64,000 bases of DNA from Corynebacterium mycetoides (GCF_900103625.1 NZ_LT629700.1:248001-312000), one strand, 5' to 3'; shown: positions 11,601-21,223, counted from the stretch's first letter. The notes: a model not told the origin generated them from the sequence alone. A program made the numbers and translations.

Positions 11601-13184
11601 GTGTACCGGACGAAGGCGGCATGCGCGGCGGCGGCAGCTCTCGTGGCACTGGCCGTCTCCTCGTGCGCCGCGGACCCCGGCCCGCCGCCCCTGGTCCAGC
11701 AGGAAGAGCTGGCGGAACACGACGCGGCCAACAACCCCGCGCCCGAGCGGAAAGAACGCACGCAGATCCAGGTGGGCGCGGAGCCGCTGCGCGACGGGCT
11801 CAACCCGCACCTGCTTGCCGACGACACCTCGACGGTGCAGGCGATCGCCGATCTCACCCTCCCCAGCGCGTTCGTGGGCGGGGTCCGCGACCCCAATCTG
11901 CTGCGCGGGGCGACGGTGCGCGCCACCTCGCCGGGCGCGATGACGGTGCGCTACGTCATCGCGCCCGAGGCCCAGTGGTCCGACGGCACCCCGATTACGG
12001 GCGCGGACTTCGCCTACCTGTGGCGCGGGATGAGCTCCACCCCGGGGGCGATTGCCCCGGCCGGCTACCGCGCCATCTCGAACGTGCGCGTCTCCGGCCC
12101 GGCGGGCAAGACGGTGGACGTGGACTTCTCCGCCCCGGTGCACGACTGGCGCGCGCTGTTTAACCACCTGCTGCCCGCGCACCTCTTGGCGCCGGACGCC
12201 TCCGATTTCGCCACCGCCGCGAGCGATACGCTGCCCGCCTCCGCCGGCAGGTTCATGGTCAACAGCGTCGACCGCGGCCGCGGCACGATCGTGCTCAACC
12301 GCAACGACCGGTTCTGGGGTGCCGACCCCGCCCGGGTGGACATCCTCACCGTCAACGCCGCACGCAGCACGACGCAGATCGCGGACCGGCTGCGCGCCGG
12401 CCAGCTCGCCTTCGTGGACACGGTGCCCGAGGAGACGACAAAAGACGTCTTCGACCTCATCCCCGGCATCGACGTGCGCTCGGTCGACGGCCCGCGCACC
12501 CTCGGCGTGACGTTGTCGGCCACCTCTCCGCTGCTGGGGGACCGGGCCGCGCGCGAGGAACTGCGCTCGCTTATCGACGTCCCGTTGATCGCGCGCCTGG
12601 CCGCCGGCCGCTCCTCCGAACTTCTCGTGGCGCAGCATGAGCCCCCGGCACTGCCGGACCCGGTTGTCCTGCCCCAGCGCGTGACGGAGAGCAGGCCGCT
12701 GCGCGTCGCCGCCGACGCGGCGGACCCGGCGGCGTCCGCCGCCGCGCGCTCGCTGGTGGACCTGCTGGAGCAGCGTGGCGTGTCCGCCCGGGTGGTATCC
12801 ACCGACACGGCCAGCATCCTGTCCCAGGGGCTGCCGTCGGGCACGGTCGACGTGATGGTGCACTGGGACCCGGGCGCGGGCAGCGCAGCTGAGCTCGCCA
12901 GCCGCGTGCAGTGCCCCGCGGGTGAGTACAGGGCCGGCAACCTCTCGGGGATCTGCTACCCGCAGCTCAATGCGTTGTCCGCCGACATCCTGGCGGGCCG
13001 GGTGTCCGGAGACGCCGCGCGGTCGGGCGTCGATACGGCGCTTGAGGCGGAGGCCGTGTGGGTGCCGCTGCTGCACGAGCGCCGGGTACAGGCCCGCGGC
13101 GGCGGTATCGTGGCGGAGGAACCGGACCTGGCCGCCGCGGCGGCGTGGCAGGTCGATGAGAGCCAAGAACAGGGAGAACAATGA
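11601..13184 (+). CDS. lpqW: LpqW-like lipoprotein, solute-binding family 5 fold
   Basis: 527 residues from GTG 11601, 9 nt after typA. The signal peptide ends in a lipobox (AVSSC), so Cys is probably lipid-modified. The fold is that of family 5 binding proteins (LRDGLNPHLLADD; WSDGTPITGADFAYLW; GRFMVNSVDRGRGTIVLNRND), but no transporter genes are adjacent. In mycobacteria LpqW at this locus channels phosphatidylinositol mannosides toward lipoarabinomannan. The assignment rests on fold plus synteny with typA and mshB. Confidence 0.85.
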   Translation: MYRTKAACAAAAALVALAVSSCAADPGPPPLVQQEELAEHDAANNPAPERKERTQIQVGAEPLRDGLNPHLLADDTSTVQAIADLTLPSAFVGGVRDPNLLRGATVRATSPGAMTVRYVIAPEAQWSDGTPITGADFAYLWRGMSSTPGAIAPAGYRAISNVRVSGPAGKTVDVDFSAPVHDWRALFNHLLPAHLLAPDASDFATAASDTLPASAGRFMVNSVDRGRGTIVLNRNDRFWGADPARVDILTVNAARSTTQIADRLRAGQLAFVDTVPEETTKDVFDLIPGIDVRSVDGPRTLGVTLSATSPLLGDRAAREELRSLIDVPLIARLAAGRSSELLVAQHEPPALPDPVVLPQRVTESRPLRVAADAADPAASAAARSLVDLLEQRGVSARVVSTDTASILSQGLPSGTVDVMVHWDPGAGSAAELASRVQCPAGEYRAGNLSGICYPQLNALSADILAGRVSGDAARSGVDTALEAEAVWVPLLHERRVQARGGGIVAEEPDLAAAAAWQVDESQEQGEQ

Positions 13185-14089
13185 GCACGCGGCGCGATCT
13201 CGCGGAGTACAGGGTCATCGCGGTGCACGCGCACCCGGACGACGAATCGATCTCGACGGGCGGGGCGCTCGCGCACCTCGCCGCGCGGGGGGCGGACGTG
13301 GAAGTGGTCACGTGCACCCTCGGCGAGGAGGGGGAGGTGATCGGGGAGAAGTACGCCTCGCTCATCGCCTGGGACGCCGACCAGCTTGGCGGGTTCCGCA
13401 TCGGCGAGCTCACCCGCGCCTGCGAGGTGCTCGGGGTGCGGCAGCGTTTTCTCGGCGGGGCGGGCCGCTACCGCGACAGCGGGATGGCGGGGGCGAAAAC
13501 GAACGACCACCCGCGCGCCTTCGTCAACAGCGGCGAGCAGGCTGTTGCGGACCTCGCGGCGATCTTTGAGGAGGTCTCGCCGCACCTCGTTCTCACCTAC
13601 GGCCCCGACGGCGGCTACGGGCACCCCGACCACATTCGGGCGCACCAGATCACCCACGCCGCCGCTGAGCGAACGGGGAACGTCGGGCGCATCCTGTGGG
13701 CCGTCCGCCTGCGCGAGGAACTGGAGGCGAACCTGCCGGCAGAGGTGCCGCAGGGGTGGACCCGGCCCGCGCCGGGCGAGCTCGACGCCGTGGGGCACTG
13801 TGACACCTGGGTGGAGCTCGACGATCTCGCCTACACCGCTAAGGTGGAGGCCATGCGGGCACACGCGACGCAGGTGTGGATCGGCGACGGGCTCGCCTCG
13901 GAGACCAACCCGCACGCGGCGCGGGCCGCAGGCCCCGTCACGGCCTACGCGCTGTCGAACCTGGTGGCGCAGGCGGTGCTGCGCCGCGAGCACTACCAGT
14001 TCGGCGCGGGCGTGCCCATCGAGCACGGCGCGGACCTTCTCAGTGGGCTCAGTGGGCTTAGTGGCCTCAGCGGGTGGGGCGCGCTGTGA
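13181..14089 (+). CDS. mshB: Mycothiol biosynthesis deacetylase MshB
   Basis: 302 residues; ATG 13181 overlaps the lpqW stop (ATGA). The LmbE-type zinc motif AHPDDES is near residue 13, and the third ligand is in YGHPDHIRAH around residue 147. MshB deacetylates GlcNAc-inositol in mycothiol synthesis. The C-terminus ends in an unusual run of Leu-Ser-Gly repeats encoded by four 9-bp tandem units. The gene overlaps the next small membrane-protein gene by 4 nt. Confidence 0.94.
   Translation: MSTRRDLAEYRVIAVHAHPDDESISTGGALAHLAARGADVEVVTCTLGEEGEVIGEKYASLIAWDADQLGGFRIGELTRACEVLGVRQRFLGGAGRYRDSGMAGAKTNDHPRAFVNSGEQAVADLAAIFEEVSPHLVLTYGPDGGYGHPDHIRAHQITHAAAERTGNVGRILWAVRLREELEANLPAEVPQGWTRPAPGELDAVGHCDTWVELDDLAYTAKVEAMRAHATQVWIGDGLASETNPHAARAAGPVTAYALSNLVAQAVLRREHYQFGAGVPIEHGADLLSGLSGLSGLSGWGAL
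14039..14074 (+). repeat. Four 9-bp tandem units at the 3' end of mshB
   Basis: Units CTCAGTGGG, CTCAGTGGG, CTTAGTGGC and CTCAGCGGG encode Leu-Ser-Gly four times in frame. Copy-number change by slippage would lengthen or shorten the tail without a frameshift. Confidence 0.85.
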
Positions 14090-14463
14090 GCGAGCCCGTG
14101 GTGCGCGACGACTTCTCGCGCGGGGAGGCGATCGGCGGGCTGGTCTGGCTCAGCGTGGGCGCCGCCGTCTCCGTGCTCTTGGAGGTTGTCTACTTATCGG
14201 CGACGGTCTTCGGGGTGCCGTTCCCGGTCAGCATTCTCGTCGCGTTCCTGTTCAACATGGTGCTCACCCGCACGGCGCTGCTGTGGACCCCCTCGCGCGC
14301 GCTCGCGCTCATTCCCGCGGCGGTGTGGATCGGCGGATTCATGGTGCTGCTCGCCGTGCTCCCCGCGACGGGCAACACGCTGGTGCCCAATAATATTCTC
14401 ACCGTCTTCTTGATGTTTGCGGGCATCGCCGGAGGCGTGTGGCCCGTTGCGCGGCGCGGGTGA
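14086..14463 (+). CDS. Small conserved membrane protein between mshB and ferredoxin
   Basis: 125 residues from GTG 14086, chosen because GTGA overlaps the mshB stop. Four hydrophobic segments are visible (near residues 18-36, 44-58, 70-92 and 100-120). The position matches the small hypothetical gene after mshB in mycobacteria. No catalytic motif. Function unknown; translational coupling suggests a link with mshB or the adjacent ferredoxin. Confidence 0.78.
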   Translation: MSEPVVRDDFSRGEAIGGLVWLSVGAAVSVLLEVVYLSATVFGVPFPVSILVAFLFNMVLTRTALLWTPSRALALIPAAVWIGGFMVLLAVLPATGNTLVPNNILTVFLMFAGIAGGVWPVARRG

Positions 14464-14469
14464 CATAAT
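14464..14469 (+). promoter_or_regulatory. -10 box of the ferredoxin gene (leaderless type)
   Basis: CATAAT ends 7 nt before the ATG at 14477, the geometry of leaderless corynebacterial promoters. It begins within 1-4 bases of the stop codon of the previous gene. Confidence 0.45.
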
Positions 14470-14476
14470 AACGGGC

Positions 14477-14800
14477 ATGACGTACATCATTGCTCAGCCG
14501 TGTGTCGACGTGCTGGACCGCTCCTGCGTGGAAGAGTGCCCCGTCGACTGCATCTACGAAGGCAAGCGCATGCTCTACATCCACCCGGACGAGTGCGTGG
14601 ACTGCGGTGCCTGCGAGCCGGCGTGCCCGGTGGAAGCCATCTTCTACGAGGACGACACCCCGGAGGAGTGGGCGGAGTATTACGACGCCAACGTGGGGTT
14701 CTTCGACAACCTCGGCTCCCCGGGCGGCGCGATGAAGCTCGGCCCCCAGGACTTCGACCACCCCTTCGTGGCTGCGCTGCCGCCGCAGAACCAGGAGTAG
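14477..14800 (+). CDS. fdxA: 7Fe ferredoxin
   Basis: 107 residues from ATG 14477, which gives the usual [11 protein letters not shown] start. The first cluster region has Cys residues near 9, 17, 21 and 25 (C-x7-C-x3-CP). The second is [12 protein letters not shown] near 40-50. This pattern fits a [3Fe-4S][4Fe-4S] ferredoxin of the mycobacterial FdxC/FdxA type. It shuttles electrons in the cytoplasm; the partner is unknown. dapC follows 10 nt later, as in M. tuberculosis (Rv1177-Rv1178). Confidence 0.95.
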   Translation: MTYIIAQPCVDVLDRSCVEECPVDCIYEGKRMLYIHPDECVDCGACEPACPVEAIFYEDDTPEEWAEYYDANVGFFDNLGSPGGAMKLGPQDFDHPFVAALPPQNQE

Positions 14801-14810
14801 CAGAAACAGT

Positions 14811-15908
14811 ATGACGCGCATTCCGTTGGGCTCCCAGCTGCCTGATTTTCCGTGGGACACCATCTCGGATGTCAAGGCGCGGGCCGTCGCCCACCCGGAC
14901 GGCATCGTCGACCTCTCCGTGGGCACGCCCGTGGACCCGGTCAACCCGTCGATTCAGCTGGCGCTGTCGGTCAACGCCGCGGAGCCCGGCTACCCGCAGA
15001 CGGCGGGCACGCCCGAGCTGCGCGCCGCCATCGTCGCGGCGCTTGAGCGCCGGTACAACGCCGGAGGACTGAATGACGCGTCCGTGCTGCCGGTGATCGG
15101 CACGAAGGAGGCGATCGCCTGGCTACCCACGACACTGGGGGTGCGCGGCACTGTGGTGGCGATCCCCGCGGTGGCGTACCCCACCTACGAAGTCGGCGCG
15201 CTTATCGCGGGCTGCACTGTGGTGCGCGCGGACTCGCCCGCGGAGGCGGCCGGGGCATCGCTCGTGTTCATCAACTCGCCGTCGAACCCGACGGGGCAGG
15301 TGCGCGGCGTCGACGAGCTGCGCGCGTGGGTGTCGTTCGCGCGCGAGACGGGCGCGATCATCGCCTCCGACGAGTGCTACATGGGGCTGGCCTGGCAGGC
15401 GGAACCCGTCTCGCTGCTGGACCCCCGCGTCACCGACGGCGACAATACCGGGCTCGTTTCCATCCATTCGCTGTCGAAGACCTCGAACATGGCCTCCTAC
15501 CGCGCGGGCTTCCTCGCGGGTGACGCAGCCCTCATCCAGGAGCTGCTGCTCGTGCGTAAGCACGCGGGCCTCATGGTGCCCGGGCCCATCCAGCACGCCA
15601 TGGTCGCGTCCCTGACCGAGGACTCCCACGAGGAGCTCCAGCGCCTCACCTACGCAAAGCGGCGCGAGCAGCTTGTCGACGCGTTGTCGCGCGCCGGCTT
15701 TATCATCGACCACTCCGAGGCCGGACTGTACCTCTGGGCGCGGCGCGACGGAATGGGAGCGCGAGAGACCCTGGATTGGCTTGCGGATCGCGGCATCCTC
15801 GCCGCCCCCGGCGACTTCTACGGGCCAGCCGGCGCGCAGCACGTGCGTATCGGGCTGACCGCCACGGACGAGCGGATCGCCGCCGCGGCGGCGCGCCTGG
15901 GGGAGTGA
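14811..15908 (+). CDS. dapC: N-succinyldiaminopimelate aminotransferase DapC
   Basis: 365-residue fold-type I PLP enzyme. The Schiff-base lysine is in SLSKTSNMASYRAGF near residue 224; other family features are NSPSNPTGQ and SDECYMGL. The C-terminal arginine segment QHVRIGLT binds the substrate carboxylate. It makes N-succinyl-LL-diaminopimelate's amino precursor step for lysine and peptidoglycan. dapD and dapE lie within 6 kb, supporting DapC over a general aminotransferase. Confidence 0.92.
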   Translation: MTRIPLGSQLPDFPWDTISDVKARAVAHPDGIVDLSVGTPVDPVNPSIQLALSVNAAEPGYPQTAGTPELRAAIVAALERRYNAGGLNDASVLPVIGTKEAIAWLPTTLGVRGTVVAIPAVAYPTYEVGALIAGCTVVRADSPAEAAGASLVFINSPSNPTGQVRGVDELRAWVSFARETGAIIASDECYMGLAWQAEPVSLLDPRVTDGDNTGLVSIHSLSKTSNMASYRAGFLAGDAALIQELLLVRKHAGLMVPGPIQHAMVASLTEDSHEELQRLTYAKRREQLVDALSRAGFIIDHSEAGLYLWARRDGMGARETLDWLADRGILAAPGDFYGPAGAQHVRIGLTATDERIAAAAARLGE

Positions 15909-15909
15909 C

Positions 15910-16446
15910 GTGCCCAGTACCGCAGTACGCCTGCGCGCCAGCGCGCGCGAATTTGTCAAGTTCGGCATCGTCGGCGGCTCCGGCGTGCTGGTCAACTTCG
16001 TCGTGTTCTACCTGGCCAAGAAGGCCATCGATTCGGGGCTGGGAATCCACGAGTCCGACGTGTTTGTCAACATCCTGGGCACGCGCTTCAACGTGCGCTG
16101 GTACCACGTGCTGTCCACCCTGGCGTTCGTCGTGGCCAACGTGTGGAACTTCCAGCTCAACCGCTCCTGGACGTTCCGCCACGTGCCCAAGCGCAATTGG
16201 TTCGCCGGGTTCTTCCCGTTTTTGGCCACCGGGGTCCTCGCGTTCGCGGTGTCGCTGACGCTGATGACGCTGCTGATGAACCCCACCTCGCCCATCGCCC
16301 TGCCGGAGCACATTTTTGACGACTCCTCCGGCCTGCGCACCAAGTCCTACTGGGCCCAGGCCATCTCCACGCTCATCGCCATGCCTGTCAACTTCGTGGT
16401 GAATAAGTTCTGGGCGTTCCGCAAGCCGCGCGTCACGCCCATTTAG
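15910..16446 (+). CDS. GtrA family membrane protein
   Basis: 178 residues from GTG 15910, one base after the dapC stop. The family signature is the N-terminal REFVKFGIVGGSGVLVNFVVF, followed by LAFVVANVWNFQLNRSWTF and the C-terminal VNFVVNKFWAFR. Four membrane helices are expected. GtrA proteins are thought to move or gather lipid-linked sugars for cell-surface polysaccharides. It converges with dapD. Confidence 0.88.
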   Translation: MPSTAVRLRASAREFVKFGIVGGSGVLVNFVVFYLAKKAIDSGLGIHESDVFVNILGTRFNVRWYHVLSTLAFVVANVWNFQLNRSWTFRHVPKRNWFAGFFPFLATGVLAFAVSLTLMTLLMNPTSPIALPEHIFDDSSGLRTKSYWAQAISTLIAMPVNFVVNKFWAFRKPRVTPI

Positions 16447-16452
16447 AGCCAG

Positions 16453-17433
16453 CTAGTTCTTGTGCAGGTCCTCGTTGAGCTCGACGCCCTTGGCGCGGGT
16501 GGCTTCGACGGCCCCAGTCAGCGAGTTGCGGCGGAAGAGGATGCCGCTCTTGCCCGACAGCTCGAGCGCCTTGACCTCCGCGCCCTCTTCGTAGCCGTAG
16601 GCGGAGGCTATGTCGCCGGTGACGCGCACCCGGGTGCCGGCGGTGACGTAGAGGCCGGCCTCGACGACGCAGTCGTCGCCAAGCGAGATGCCGATGCCGG
16701 CGTTCGCGCCGAGCAGGCAGCGCTGCCCCAGGGTGATGGTCTCCTTGCCGCCGCCGGACAGCGTGCCCATGATGGAGGCGCCGCCGCCGATGTCGGTGCC
16801 GTCGCCCACGGTCACGCCCGCGGAGATGCGGCCCTCGACCATGGAGGCGCCGAGGGTGCCGGCGTTGAAGTTGACAAAGCCCTCGTGCATCACGGTGGTG
16901 CCCTCCGCCAGGTGGGCGCCGAGGCGGACGCGGTCCGCGTCACCGATGCGCACGCCGGAGGGAACGACGTAATCCACCATGCGGGGGAACTTGTCCACGG
17001 AGAAGACCACGACGGGGCCCTTCGCGGCGAGGCGGCCGCGGGTCATCTGGAAGTCCGAGACCTCGCACGGGCCGTAGTTGGTCCACACGACGTTGGCGAG
17101 CAGGCCGAACACGCCGTCCATGTTCGCTCCGTGCGGCCGGATGAGGCGGTGGGAGAGCAGGTGGAGGCGCAGGTAGACGTCGTAGGCGTCCACGGCGGGC
17201 GCCGAGAGATCCTGGATCGAGGTCTCCACCTGCACGCGGGCGACCCCGCGGTCCTCGTCGGGGCCGACGAGGTGGGCAAAGCGGGCGTCGGGGGTGTCGA
17301 TCCGCACTGTCCCGGTGGAGTCGACCGGCTCGCCCAGCTTGGGGGCGGGGTACCAGACGTCGAGGACGGTGCCGTTGTGGGTGACGGTGGCGATGCCTTG
17401 CGCGCGTGCGGAGTTAGTCATGCCAGTAACCAT
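16453..17433 (-). CDS. dapD: Tetrahydrodipicolinate N-succinyltransferase DapD
   Basis: 326 residues. The left-handed beta-helix core is clear: [21 protein letters not shown] with [12 protein letters not shown], then [19 protein letters not shown] and LYVTAGTRV. The glutamate of MVEGR and the SGGG loop correspond to active-site positions of the mycobacterial enzyme. ATG 17433 is chosen for the GGAGA ribosome binding site 9 nt before it; a start at 17421 (MTNSAR) is possible. It lies 3 nt after a permease stop, so it ends a four-gene run on this strand. Confidence 0.94.
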   Translation of the reverse strand: MVTGMTNSARAQGIATVTHNGTVLDVWYPAPKLGEPVDSTGTVRIDTPDARFAHLVGPDEDRGVARVQVETSIQDLSAPAVDAYDVYLRLHLLSHRLIRPHGANMDGVFGLLANVVWTNYGPCEVSDFQMTRGRLAAKGPVVVFSVDKFPRMVDYVVPSGVRIGDADRVRLGAHLAEGTTVMHEGFVNFNAGTLGASMVEGRISAGVTVGDGTDIGGGASIMGTLSGGGKETITLGQRCLLGANAGIGISLGDDCVVEAGLYVTAGTRVRVTGDIASAYGYEEGAEVKALELSGKSGILFRRNSLTGAVEATRAKGVELNEDLHKN

Positions 17434-17436
17434 AGA

Positions 17437-18810
17437 TCATTTCTCCGCGCGACCCCGGGTACGCCTGCCACCCAGCTGAGAGAGGAGGACCAGAAACGCG
17501 GAGAGGGCGAGGACGGCGATGATCTGCCCGCGCGCGGCGGCGTCGAAAAGCATGAGCGCGACAATCGCGACGAGCGCGGCGAGGGTGACCCACGGCAGCC
17601 ACCGCGGGCTCACGGCGATGTCGTCGCCGGCCAGCGTCGGGCGAAGCTTGGCGTAGCTGAGCGTGATCATGATCCAGGTGACCATGAGGCAGCCGCCGAC
17701 CGCGCTCATCAGGAACGCCAACAGGCCCGGCGGGTTCCACCACTGCAGGCCGACGGAGACGAACGCGAAGAAGACGGACACCAGCACCGAATTGATGGGC
17801 ACGCCCTGGGCGTTTGTGCCGCGCAACCACGCTGGGGCGTTGCCGTCGAGGGCGAGCTGGTACGCCATGCGGGAGGTGCCGTAAATCTGCGCGTTGAACG
17901 CCGAGAGCAGCGCGAGCACGATGACCGCCTCCATGAAGCCGACGGCGCCGGGGATGTTGGCCATGTCCAGCACCTGGGTGAAGGGGGAGTCGGCGGCGGA
18001 ATCGGCGGCGTCGATACGCGAATACGGCAGGAGCAAGATGATGACGATGACGGACCCGATGTAGAACAGCCCGATGCGCCAGATGATCGAGCTCACCGCC
18101 CGCTTGACGGCGCGGGCCGGGTTCTCGGACTCCGCCGCCGCGATCGTGACCACCTCGATGCCGCCGAAGGCGAACGCCACGGCGAGCAGCCCGGCGGCCA
18201 CGCCGGAAAGACCGTTCGGGGCGAAGCCCGACTCGGCGATGTTGCCGAAACCGACGAAGCTCGTGCCCGGGAGCAGGCCCAAAAAGAGCGCGACGCCGAC
18301 GATGATGAAGCCCACGATGACGACGACCTTGATCATGGCGAACCAGTACTCGAACTCACCGAACCCCTTGACCTGGGACAGGTTGATCGCCGCGAAGAAC
18401 ACCACCGTGACCAGCGCCGGAACCCACTGCGGGACGTCGAACCAGGCGGACATGATCGCCGCCGCGCCGGTGATCTCGGCACCGCCGACCATGATGAGCA
18501 AAAACCAGTACAGCCAGCCGAGCAGGAAGCCGGCCCAGTCGCCGAACGCTTTGCGGCCGTAGGTGGCGAATGAGCCCGGGGACGGGTCGGCGGCGGCCAT
18601 CTCGCCGAGCATGCGCATGACGCACACCACGATCGCCCCGGCGATGAGGTAGGCGACGAGGATGGCGGGCCCGGCGGCGCGGATGCCCGCGCCGACGCCG
18701 AGGAAGAGCCCCGCGCCCACGGCCATGCCCAGGCCCATGAGCGTAAGGTGGCGCGACTTGAGGCCCGTGCCCAGCGTGGGGCTCTGGTTGGTACCCGCTT
18801 TAGTACTCAT
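17437..18810 (-). CDS. APC-family amino acid permease (first of two)
   Basis: 457 residues, about 12 membrane segments. The APC signature GLKSRHLTLMGLGMAVGAGLF leads the first helix, and a GGIEVVTIAAAESENPARA loop follows helix 6. ATG 18810 overlaps the end of the other permease by 11 nt (ATGAGTACTAA), so they are coupled. It is closest to the AnsP/ProY/GabP-type proton-driven importers; substrate unknown. It resembles the neighbouring permease throughout, suggesting tandem duplication. Confidence 0.9.
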   Translation of the reverse strand: MSTKAGTNQSPTLGTGLKSRHLTLMGLGMAVGAGLFLGVGAGIRAAGPAILVAYLIAGAIVVCVMRMLGEMAAADPSPGSFATYGRKAFGDWAGFLLGWLYWFLLIMVGGAEITGAAAIMSAWFDVPQWVPALVTVVFFAAINLSQVKGFGEFEYWFAMIKVVVIVGFIIVGVALFLGLLPGTSFVGFGNIAESGFAPNGLSGVAAGLLAVAFAFGGIEVVTIAAAESENPARAVKRAVSSIIWRIGLFYIGSVIVIILLLPYSRIDAADSAADSPFTQVLDMANIPGAVGFMEAVIVLALLSAFNAQIYGTSRMAYQLALDGNAPAWLRGTNAQGVPINSVLVSVFFAFVSVGLQWWNPPGLLAFLMSAVGGCLMVTWIMITLSYAKLRPTLAGDDIAVSPRWLPWVTLAALVAIVALMLFDAAARGQIIAVLALSAFLVLLSQLGGRRTRGRAEK

Positions 18811-20233
18811 GGCTTCCCCTCTCGCGTGCAAAGGCGTCCGTGCGGGTCCAGAGCACACCGGCGAGCGCGATCACGCCGACCACGACCGCGACGGCCAGCA
18901 TCTGGAAACGCCCCTCGGCGGTGGTGAGCATGAGGACGACGATCGCCCCGGCCAGCGCGATGGTGGCCCAGGGCAGGACGCGTGGTGCCCACATTCGCAC
19001 GTCGGTGATCTCCCCGCTGGCCTCCAGTTGGGGGTGCAGGCGCACGAACGAGAAGGCGATGGCGAACCACAGCACGATGAGGCAGCCGCCGACGGCGTTG
19101 AGCAGGAAGGCCAAGAGCCCCGGCGGGTTCCAATACTGCAGCGCCACGGCGACGAAGCCGAAGAACACCGAGACCAGCACCGCGCGCAGGGGCACGCCGC
19201 GGGCGTCGGTCGCGCGGAAGAACGCGGGCGCGTCGCCGCGGTGCGCCAGGTTGTGCAGGAAGCGCGAGGAGCCGTAGATCTGGGTGTTGCAGGCGGATAG
19301 CAGCGCGACGACGATGACCGCCTCCATGATTCCCACGGCGCCCGGGATGTTAGCCAGGTGCAGCACGGAGGTGAACGGGGATTCGGCGGCGTTGTCGGCG
19401 CCGCCGATCGTGTCGTAGGGCAAAAGCAGGGTGATCAGCAGCACGGCGCCGATGTAGAACACGCCGATGCGCCAGATGATGGAGCGGATGGCCGAGTGCA
19501 CCGCCACCTCGGGGTCCTCCGACTCGGCGGCGGCGATGGTGACCATCTCGATGCCGCCGAAGGCGAACGCGACAGCCAGCAGGGCGGTGGCCACGCCGCC
19601 GATGCCGTTCGGCATGAAGCCGACCTCGGCGACGTTGGACAGCCCGACAAAGTCCGTGCCCGGCAGAATCCCCAGCCAGAGGGCGACGCCGAGGGCGAGG
19701 AAGGCCACGATGACGGCGACTTTGATGAGTGCGAACCAGAACTCGAACTCCCCGAAGTTGCGCACCGCGGCGAAGTTGATCACGGTGAACACCACGATCG
19801 CGGCCAGGGCAGGGATCCAGGGGGACACGCTCAGCCAGCTCGCCACGATGCCGGCGGCGCCGGTAATCTCGACCGCCATGATCATGATCATCATGAACCA
19901 GTACAGCCACCCCACGGCGAACCCGGCCCACGGTCCGAAGGCCTGCTCGGCGTAGGTGGAGAAGGTGCCTGACGACGGCCGCGCGGCGACCATTTCCGCC
20001 AGCATCTGCATGACGCAGACGGTGATCGCCCCGGCGATGAGGTAGGCGATGAGCACGGCGGGGCCGGCGGCTTGGATGCCCACGCCGGTGCCGAGGAAGA
20101 GCCCGGCCCCGATGGCGGAGCCGAGGCCCATCATGGTCAGGTGGCGCGTTTTCAAGCCGCGGCGCAACGCTGTGGGTGCGGCTGCGGGCGCCGGTGTGGG
20201 CGCCTGCGCGGGCGCCGGAATGTTGTCGGACAT
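18800..20233 (-). CDS. APC-family amino acid permease (second of two)
   Basis: 477 residues from ATG 20233. A Pro/Ala-rich cytoplasmic tail (PAPAQAPTPAPAAAP) precedes the APC signature LKTRHLTMMGLGSAIGAGLF. The loop GGIEMVTIAAAESEDPEVA closely matches its neighbour's. About 12 membrane helices. It starts 44 nt after the DapD-like gene and overlaps the next permease by 11 nt. Substrate unknown. Confidence 0.9.
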   Translation of the reverse strand: MSDNIPAPAQAPTPAPAAAPTALRRGLKTRHLTMMGLGSAIGAGLFLGTGVGIQAAGPAVLIAYLIAGAITVCVMQMLAEMVAARPSSGTFSTYAEQAFGPWAGFAVGWLYWFMMIMIMAVEITGAAGIVASWLSVSPWIPALAAIVVFTVINFAAVRNFGEFEFWFALIKVAVIVAFLALGVALWLGILPGTDFVGLSNVAEVGFMPNGIGGVATALLAVAFAFGGIEMVTIAAAESEDPEVAVHSAIRSIIWRIGVFYIGAVLLITLLLPYDTIGGADNAAESPFTSVLHLANIPGAVGIMEAVIVVALLSACNTQIYGSSRFLHNLAHRGDAPAFFRATDARGVPLRAVLVSVFFGFVAVALQYWNPPGLLAFLLNAVGGCLIVLWFAIAFSFVRLHPQLEASGEITDVRMWAPRVLPWATIALAGAIVVLMLTTAEGRFQMLAVAVVVGVIALAGVLWTRTDAFARERGSHEY

Positions 20234-20277
20234 GCAGATTACATTAAACCGCGGCGGGCGGAAACGATGAGTGGGGT

Positions 20278-21219
20278 TTAGCGCGGCCTGAGAACGGGGC
20301 AGGAGGAGTCCGGCTCGTTGGTGATGATGATGTCGCTTAGCCCCGCGATGGCCCCGGCCGAGATCTTCGCGCCAGAGCGGGTGTCCAGGATCGTGGTGTC
20401 GCGCTCGAGCATCACGTTCACGCCGATCTCGCAGCGGTCGCCTAAGTCGATGCCGATCACGCCCGCCGACGGCCGCAGCCGGCAGTCGCGCCCGAGGCGC
20501 AGCGGCGTGCGGTTGCGCCCCGACGAGATGGTGGCGATGAGCGTGGCGGACGACCCGATGTCGGTGCCCTCGTCGACCACCACCGACGAGGACAGTCGCC
20601 CCTCGATGCGCGCCGGGCCGAGCGAGCCCGCGTTGAAGGAGACGTAGCCCTCGCGCATCACCGAGGTGCCGGGGGCGAGGTAGGCGCCGAGCCGCACGCG
20701 CTCGGCCTCGGCGATGGAGACCCCAGAAGGCACCACGTAATCCACCATGCGGGGCAGGCGCTCGATGCCGTAGACATGGATCTGGCCGCGGGAGCGCAGC
20801 GACGCCCGCACGAACTCGAAGTTGTCGGACAAACACGGCCCCTTGTTCGTCCACACCACGGGCACGAGGTGGGTGAGGCAGTCCGTCATGTTCACCTCCA
20901 GCGGTTTGACCAGGCGGTGGGACAACAGGTGCAGCCGCAGGTACACGTCGTGGGCGTCGACAGGCGGGGCGGACAGATCGGCGATGGCGGTGTGCACGGG
21001 CACGAGCTCGACGAGCCGGTCGCGGTCCATTCCCACGATCGCGAGAAAGCGGTCGGACAGATCGCGCGCGCTGACGCGCCGGGTCCCGGTCACAAGGGCA
21101 GAGACGGCTTCCTCGTCCTCGATGAGCTTCGGCGACGGGTACCACGTGTCCAACGTCGTCCCGTCCATGGCGATGTTGGCGATTCCGGTCGCCTCGGCTC
21201 CTATCGGCATGCGCCTCAT
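20278..21219 (-). CDS. Divergent DapD paralog (succinyltransferase-like)
   Basis: 313 residues (ATG 21219; an in-frame ATG at 21210 is equally possible). It aligns with DapD over its whole length: N-terminal [44 protein letters not shown] and EGRLSSSVVVDEGTDIG. The DapD active-site loop SGGG is SSGR here, and the CLLGAN turn is CRLRPS. The C-terminus is shorter and different. It may have another acyl acceptor or be a non-catalytic partner. It heads the run that includes both permeases and dapD. Confidence 0.85.
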   Translation of the reverse strand: MRRMPIGAEATGIANIAMDGTTLDTWYPSPKLIEDEEAVSALVTGTRRVSARDLSDRFLAIVGMDRDRLVELVPVHTAIADLSAPPVDAHDVYLRLHLLSHRLVKPLEVNMTDCLTHLVPVVWTNKGPCLSDNFEFVRASLRSRGQIHVYGIERLPRMVDYVVPSGVSIAEAERVRLGAYLAPGTSVMREGYVSFNAGSLGPARIEGRLSSSVVVDEGTDIGSSATLIATISSGRNRTPLRLGRDCRLRPSAGVIGIDLGDRCEIGVNVMLERDTTILDTRSGAKISAGAIAGLSDIIITNEPDSSCPVLRPR

Positions 21220-21223
21220 CTTA

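Noticed and set aside
16462..18573. 703-codon plus-strand frame rich in Asp, Glu and His
   Set aside because: It mirrors dapD and the permease on the minus strand; no known motif and typical shadow composition.
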